Origin: an uncultured Actinomycetes bacterium
GTDB taxonomy: Bacteria > Actinomycetota > Actinomycetes > Nanopelagicales > Nanopelagicaceae
Assembly: GCA_903875815.1 (NCBI GenBank)
Contig: CAIQXR010000088.1
Span: 1-25,816 of the forward strand
Direction of reading: 5' to 3'
DNA: 25,816 nt
The position numbers were made by a program, and so were the translations under genes. The notes beneath the pieces are model-generated. The model searched no databases. It had not been told where the DNA came from and worked only from the letters and a program-made list of their open reading frames with translations. Shown here piece by piece: positions 22,297 through 25,816 of the stretch; position 1 is the first letter of the stretch, and the number at the start of each line of letters is the position of its first letter.

Positions 22297-23061
22297 ATGG
22301 GTCGGGTAGAAAATAAAGTTGCCCTCGTTACTGGAGCGGGATCAGGTATCGGAGCAGCGAGTGCCATTCGTTTGGCAGAGGAAGGTGCGATCGTCTATTG
22401 CGGTGACATCAACCGTGATTCAGCTGCTGCAACAGTGGTGCAGATTCTCTCAGCCGGCGGAAAAGCTTTTGCTGCCCCGATCGACATTAGTTTGTCCACC
22501 GAATGCGATGCACTGATTGCCAAAATCGTCGTAGAGTCGGGTGGAATCGATATTTTGGTCAATAATGCGGGGGTTAATTTGCCCAGCGTTTTTCATGAGA
22601 CGACCAATGAGGCCATTGATAAAACTCTGAACGTCAATGTCAAAGGCGCCATGTATTTAACACGCGCGAGTCTGCCTCATATGTTGAAATCAGGAAGTGG
22701 TTCGATCGTCAATATGTCCAGCGTTAATGGAATTGTCTCCGAACCATTCTTGAGTGTGTACTCAGCATCTAAGGGTGCGATTGTGATGTTCACGAAGGGA
22801 ATCGCTTTGGATTACGCCAAGCAGGGCGTGCGTTGTAATGCGATCTGTCCTGGTTGGGTGGATACACCGATTAACTATGCCCACGCAGATATGTTGGGCG
22901 GACTCGATCATGTGTATAAGACCATCGATTCGTTCCAGCCAATTGGCCGTCCTGGAACACCTCGCGAGATTGCGAACTTGGTTCTCTTCTTGGCTTCGGA
23001 TGAGTCATCCTTTATGACTGGATCCATCGTTTCTGCTGACGGCGGTATGACTGCGCAGTAG
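22297..23061 (+). CDS. Short-chain dehydrogenase/reductase of the amine cluster
   Basis: Classical SDR of 254 residues. Glycine motif TGAGSGIG at 12-19, Asp37 after the second strand (YCGDINR), which favours NAD over NADP, NNAG at 89-92, and catalytic Ser141/142, Tyr155 and Lys159 (YSASK). GWVDTP and the terminal DGGMTAQ are typical. AAGGAG 6 nt before the ATG supports the start. The Rv2857c SDR occupies a matching place beside glnA4/aldC in M. tuberculosis. It probably oxidises the hydroxyl group of a gamma-glutamyl-amino-alcohol to the aldehyde used by the linked dehydrogenase. That step is inferred from context. Confidence 0.88.
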   Translation: MGRVENKVALVTGAGSGIGAASAIRLAEEGAIVYCGDINRDSAAATVVQILSAGGKAFAAPIDISLSTECDALIAKIVVESGGIDILVNNAGVNLPSVFHETTNEAIDKTLNVNVKGAMYLTRASLPHMLKSGSGSIVNMSSVNGIVSEPFLSVYSASKGAIVMFTKGIALDYAKQGVRCNAICPGWVDTPINYAHADMLGGLDHVYKTIDSFQPIGRPGTPREIANLVLFLASDESSFMTGSIVSADGGMTAQ

Positions 23062-23072
23062 AGTCGGGAGAG

Positions 23073-23783
23073 TCAGGAAATAAGCCGACCCCACTCTTGC
23101 ACGATGGGCTTCCATGTTGAGATCAGCTCGCTTTCGGCTGCTGCGACCTCGGATTCAACACTGGATTTTCCGGATTCAATGAAGGCATTATCAGCATGCT
23201 CTTCCCAGGTATGAATGATTGATGCATCAATTTCTGGGTGGAATTGAACGGCATAGCTCTTGCTGCCTACTCGGTAGACCTGATTAGTGCAGAGATCACT
23301 GCTCGCTAGCAAAGTGGCGCTGGCGGGGAGTTTGGAAACGTAATCTTCGTGCCACTGGGCGACTGGAAGTGAACCTGCGAAATTGAAGAGCGGATCTTGG
23401 GCAGATGCCGCGGTGGATTGGATTGAATAGATTCCAATCTCTGATACCGATGCTCGGGAGACTTCACCGCCGGTGGCAGCCGCAAGAAGTTGCGCTCCTA
23501 AACAGATGGCAAAGATGGGAATATCTCGATCCACGGCATCTTTGAGAAGAGCGCGCTCGGCTGGTAACCATGGCGCAACATGATCATCCATCGCGCCCAT
23601 ATGTCCGCCGAGTGGCATGAGCGCATGGATATCCGCTGGAACGGTCGTGGGAACTTCTTCACCGTCATAAGCGCGCAGAATTTTGATGGCGTAACCCAAT
23701 TCCATTAACCATCGACCCGCGAGATGTGGGGGATCGGTAGGATCATTTTGAATTGCGAGAATAGTCTTGCCAGTTGCGGTCAT
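23073..23783 (-). CDS. Class I glutamine amidotransferase-like protein (GMP synthase-type GATase domain)
   Basis: Standalone class I amidase domain of 236 residues. The nucleophile elbow ICLGAQLL places Cys94, and the His182/Glu184 pair lies in AVQFHPEI, giving a complete Cys-His-Glu triad. PLGGHMGAMDD (57-67) is the oxyanion-side glycine loop. It is not fused to a synthetase. PuuD, which cleaves gamma-glutamyl-GABA, is also a class I-type hydrolase, and Rv2859c beside glnA4 is a similar amidotransferase, so a gamma-glutamyl hydrolase role fits. It is convergent with the SDR gene (11-bp gap) and divergent from the aminotransferase gene. Confidence 0.85.
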   Translation of the reverse strand: MTATGKTILAIQNDPTDPPHLAGRWLMELGYAIKILRAYDGEEVPTTVPADIHALMPLGGHMGAMDDHVAPWLPAERALLKDAVDRDIPIFAICLGAQLLAAATGGEVSRASVSEIGIYSIQSTAASAQDPLFNFAGSLPVAQWHEDYVSKLPASATLLASSDLCTNQVYRVGSKSYAVQFHPEIDASIIHTWEEHADNAFIESGKSSVESEVAAAESELISTWKPIVQEWGRLIS

Positions 23784-23817
23784 GGCGTTATCTTCTCACT
23801 TCACAACGGAGATTTGA

Positions 23818-23835
23818 ACTTTTTTTTAAAAAAGT
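23818..23835. repeat. AT-rich inverted repeat near the class I amidotransferase start
   Basis: ACTTTTTT (23818-23825), TT, AAAAAAGT (23828-23835): eight-bp perfect arms. It lies 35 bp upstream of the minus-strand amidotransferase ATG. Confidence 0.4.
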
Positions 23836-23922
23836 CCAGCGCCATCACGCGGGAAATACTTCAAACTCGCCGAATCTCAGCATTTATGGCTTAAAAAATG
23901 GCGCTCTGCTACCTTTGGAGTC

Positions 23923-23937
23923 AAGCATCCGATGCTT
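23923..23937. promoter_or_regulatory. 15-bp palindrome, possible operator
   Basis: AAGCATC, central C, GATGCTT: seven-bp perfect arms in the middle of the divergent amidotransferase/aminotransferase region, 70-85 bp before the aminotransferase start. Confidence 0.4.
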
Positions 23938-23972
23938 TATCACTGTTTTACCTGAGTTATACAAGGAAATGG

Positions 23973-23985
23973 AGAGTAGTACTCT
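23973..23985. promoter_or_regulatory. 13-bp palindrome just upstream of the aminotransferase -10
   Basis: AGAGTA, central G, TACTCT: perfect six-bp arms. It covers the -35 position relative to the TAGGGT box at 23992-23997, so a bound regulator would block or replace -35 contacts. Confidence 0.4.
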
Positions 23986-23991
23986 TAAAAA

Positions 23992-23997
23992 TAGGGT
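23992..23997 (+). promoter_or_regulatory. Possible -10 box of the aminotransferase gene
   Basis: TAGGGT fits TAnnnT and ends 11 nt before the ATG at 24009, predicting a leader of only a few bases. No good -35 is present, and there is no clear ribosome site. Confidence 0.3.
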
Positions 23998-24008
23998 ACT
24001 TATTCGAA

Positions 24009-25400
24009 ATGGCTACAGCCCTCAACAATCAAACATATAGAAATTTACCGCTCAACTCCGAGCCCGTCTCGCGCGAAACCGTTGCTCGCCTCATGAAGGC
24101 GGAGTGGGAGCGTTTTACCAAAGATACTGCTAACTCCGGCATCGAATCAGATATCGCTCAGAAGAGCATCCCCATGGGTGTGCCTTCGAGCTTCCAATAT
24201 TGGGATCCTTATCCCATCAGCATCACCGGCGCGAAGGGCGCCTATATGACCGATGTCGACGGTCGCCAACTACTCGATCTCTCGATGGGCTTCGGCGCCA
24301 TGCTCGCCGGCCACCTCAATCCAACAGTGGTATCTGAAATTCAAGGCGCGCTGGGAAATGGCATGCTCTTTGTAACGCCTTCTCCTATCTCACGCGATGC
24401 CGCCGAGCGAGTCTGCCGTCGTTTTGGAATCGATCAGGTTCGTTTCACTAACTCTGGTACTGAATCCACCATGTATGCGATTCGTACCGCAAAAGCATTT
24501 AATGGCCGCGAAGGAATTGTGAAACTTGAGGGCGGCTACCACGGTAGTCATGACTCGCTCACGGTTTCAGCAAAGCCAGATCTCAATTTAGCTGGTGACC
24601 CAGAAGATCCCACCCCAGTTCCATCAGAAGGAACTAATCCAGGTCTTGTCTTCGTGGTTCCTTTCAATAATCTTCCAGCGCTCGAGCGGGTATTTGCGGC
24701 GCATCATAAAGAGATTGCTTGCTTTATCTTGGAGCCAGTTCTCGAAAACCTGGGAATTGTTCTGCCTGATGCCGGATACCTTCAGTCGGTCCGTGAACTT
24801 TGCGATAAGTACAACATCATCCTTATCTTCGATGAAGTGAAGACTGGCCTCACCGCTGGAACAAAGGGCGCAGCAGCTCGCATCGGTGTAAAGCCAGATT
24901 TAATCTGTTTAGCTAAATCGATTGGCGGCGGCGTTCCTGTTGCGGCTTTCGGTGGCAAGAAAGAGATTATGGATGCAGTTACTGATAACCGCATGGCGCA
25001 CTTCGGTACCTTCAACGGTAACCCACTTGCTATGGCCGGTGTTCGTGCGATCGACATGATCTGTACTGATGAAGCTCTAGCGCAAGCAGAGGCGCTTAAT
25101 TATCAGGCCCTTGATCGCATCACAGCAATTATCGAGGAGTATCGCCTTCCCGCCCAGACCGTTGGATTTGGCGTTAAAGGTTGCATTACTTGGGCAGTGG
25201 ATCCAGTTCGCAACTATCGCGATTACAAGGCAACGGACTTCGAAGTGGCTGAGCTTTCTTGGCTCTGGTCACTCAACCGCGGCATCATCACCCCTCCGGG
25301 ACTCGATGAGCAATGGTTGATTTCTCTCGCCCACACCCAGAAAGAGATCGATATGTTGGTCGAGGATTTCCGCGAGTTGGCGGCAGCGCTTCGTTCCTAA
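24009..25400 (+). CDS. Class III PLP aminotransferase, HemL (glutamate-1-semialdehyde aminomutase)-like
   Basis: Fold-type I PLP enzyme of 463 residues. SIPMGVPSSFQYWDPYPISI (53-72) matches the start of the HemL-like group. SGTES (149-153) and HGSHD (178-182) bind the cofactor phosphate and ring, FDEVKTG has Asp275, and Lys303 in LAKSIGGG is the Schiff-base lysine. FGTFNGNPLA lies near 338-347. Canonical HemL has about 430 residues and would normally sit with heme genes; this one stands beside amine-catabolism genes. It is more likely an omega-amino acid or beta-amino acid aminotransferase. ATG at 24009 is preferred over an upstream frame (23898) whose added residues lack family similarity. 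A palindromic terminator follows. Confidence 0.85.
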   Translation: MATALNNQTYRNLPLNSEPVSRETVARLMKAEWERFTKDTANSGIESDIAQKSIPMGVPSSFQYWDPYPISITGAKGAYMTDVDGRQLLDLSMGFGAMLAGHLNPTVVSEIQGALGNGMLFVTPSPISRDAAERVCRRFGIDQVRFTNSGTESTMYAIRTAKAFNGREGIVKLEGGYHGSHDSLTVSAKPDLNLAGDPEDPTPVPSEGTNPGLVFVVPFNNLPALERVFAAHHKEIACFILEPVLENLGIVLPDAGYLQSVRELCDKYNIILIFDEVKTGLTAGTKGAAARIGVKPDLICLAKSIGGGVPVAAFGGKKEIMDAVTDNRMAHFGTFNGNPLAMAGVRAIDMICTDEALAQAEALNYQALDRITAIIEEYRLPAQTVGFGVKGCITWAVDPVRNYRDYKATDFEVAELSWLWSLNRGIITPPGLDEQWLISLAHTQKEIDMLVEDFRELAAALRS

Positions 25401-25409
25401 GTAAAAATT

Positions 25410-25438
25410 AAAAGCCCCTGAATATTCAGGGGCTTTTT
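25410..25438. terminator. Bidirectional rho-independent terminator
   Basis: Left arm AAAAGCCCCTGAAT (25410-25423) and right arm ATTCAGGGGCTTTT (25424-25437) form a perfect 28-bp palindrome, continuing to six T. Runs of A on one side and T on the other let it end transcripts from both the aminotransferase (+) and the ABC-F gene (-). Confidence 0.92.
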
Positions 25439-25449
25439 TCTTATGCCTG

Positions 25450-25816
25450 TTATTCCAGCGCGATCAATTCAAGATACTGCTCACTCCAGAGATCCTCATC
25501 ACCATCTGGCATGAGGAGAACGCGATCTGGCTTCAGCGCCCGTACGGCGCCTTCATCGTGGCTCACGAGAATAACTGCGCCTTGATATTCACCAAGCGCT
25601 GCCAAAATTTCATCGCGGGAAGCGGGATCCAAGTTATTTGTCGGCTCATCGAGCAGTAGAAGATTTGCAGAACCGACTACCAAAGTAGCAAGAGCCAGAC
25701 GGGTTCGTTCGCCACCGCTAAGTACTTTGACGAACTTATGAACGTCATCGCCTTCAAAGAGGAAGGAGCCAAGAACTTGGCGCGCTTGCTGTTCGGAAAT
25801 TTTCTCTCCTGCTGAG
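25450..25816 (-). CDS. ABC-F family ATPase, C-terminal part
   Basis: About 122 residues of the last ATPase domain are present; the rest lies beyond the window. Visible are the signature LSGGERTRLALA, Walker B LLLLDEPTNNLD, the switch His in ILVSHDEGAV, and the C-terminal strand RVLLMPDGDEDLWSEQYLELIALE. The LDEPTNNLDP form and lack of TM segments mark the ABC-F group, whose members act on the ribosome (translation factors or antibiotic protection). Which subfamily cannot be decided from this piece. Confidence 0.9.
   Translation of the reverse strand, partial: SAGEKISEQQARQVLGSFLFEGDDVHKFVKVLSGGERTRLALATLVVGSANLLLLDEPTNNLDPASRDEILAALGEYQGAVILVSHDEGAVRALKPDRVLLMPDGDEDLWSEQYLELIALE

Noticed and set aside
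24009..25400. hemL of tetrapyrrole synthesis
   Set aside because: Family resemblance is real, but there are no heme genes nearby and the neighbours are amine-catabolic; kept as HemL-like only.

Overview
The window looks like chromosomal DNA from an actinobacterium with a compact genome. Pointers are the short myo-inositol-1-phosphate synthase preceded by a PadR regulator (an arrangement also found in mycobacteria), GTG starts, several genes with a TAnnnT box 6-7 nt before the start codon and no Shine-Dalgarno sequence (leaderless style), and a glnA4-like amine-utilisation gene set. Base composition is moderate (about half GC by eye). Three convergent gene pairs are separated by only 3-16 bp. 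A small-genome freshwater lineage (Nanopelagicales/acI-like) would fit, but that is inference. I saw no rRNA, tRNA, CRISPR array, prophage or insertion sequence.

Region 1 (1-8.2 kb) is mostly housekeeping: the N-terminal part of a long-chain acyl-CoA synthetase, an SRPBCC protein, a ROK-family glucokinase, an alpha/beta hydrolase fused to a small membrane domain, a PlsC-type acyltransferase, a Cas4/RecB-like PD-(D/E)XK protein, a LysE/RhtB exporter, and a PadR regulator translationally overlapped with ino1, which ends at a strong terminator. A hypothetical protein follows on the minus strand.

Region 2 (8.2-12.4 kb) is a sugar-type ABC importer operon: binding protein, permease, single-domain ATPase and LacI-type regulator. 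Its promoter (TTGACA-17-TGTAAT) carries two LacI-style operators about three helical turns apart. No sugar-catabolic enzyme is linked to it.

Region 3 (12.4-16.9 kb) is a mixed block: a two-TM membrane protein, an orphan LuxR-type HTH protein, a crotonase-family enzyme with isomerase-type active-site residues followed by an HSDL2-like SDR, a possible 51-aa membrane protein and a 14-TM DHA2 exporter.

Region 4 (16.9-25.4 kb) is the most interesting part. It is a gamma-glutamylation-type amine catabolic cluster. A glutamine-synthetase-like ligase, an aldehyde dehydrogenase and a class II amidotransferase lie in one minus-strand operon. Divergent to it are an amino-acid/choline-type permease and an SDR. 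A class I amidotransferase and a HemL-like class III aminotransferase follow. The set resembles the mycobacterial glnA4 - amidotransferase - aldC - SDR neighbourhood. No PuuB-like amine oxidase is present, so an amino-alcohol such as ethanolamine is a more natural substrate guess than putrescine. The window ends in the C-terminal part of an ABC-F ATPase behind a shared bidirectional terminator.
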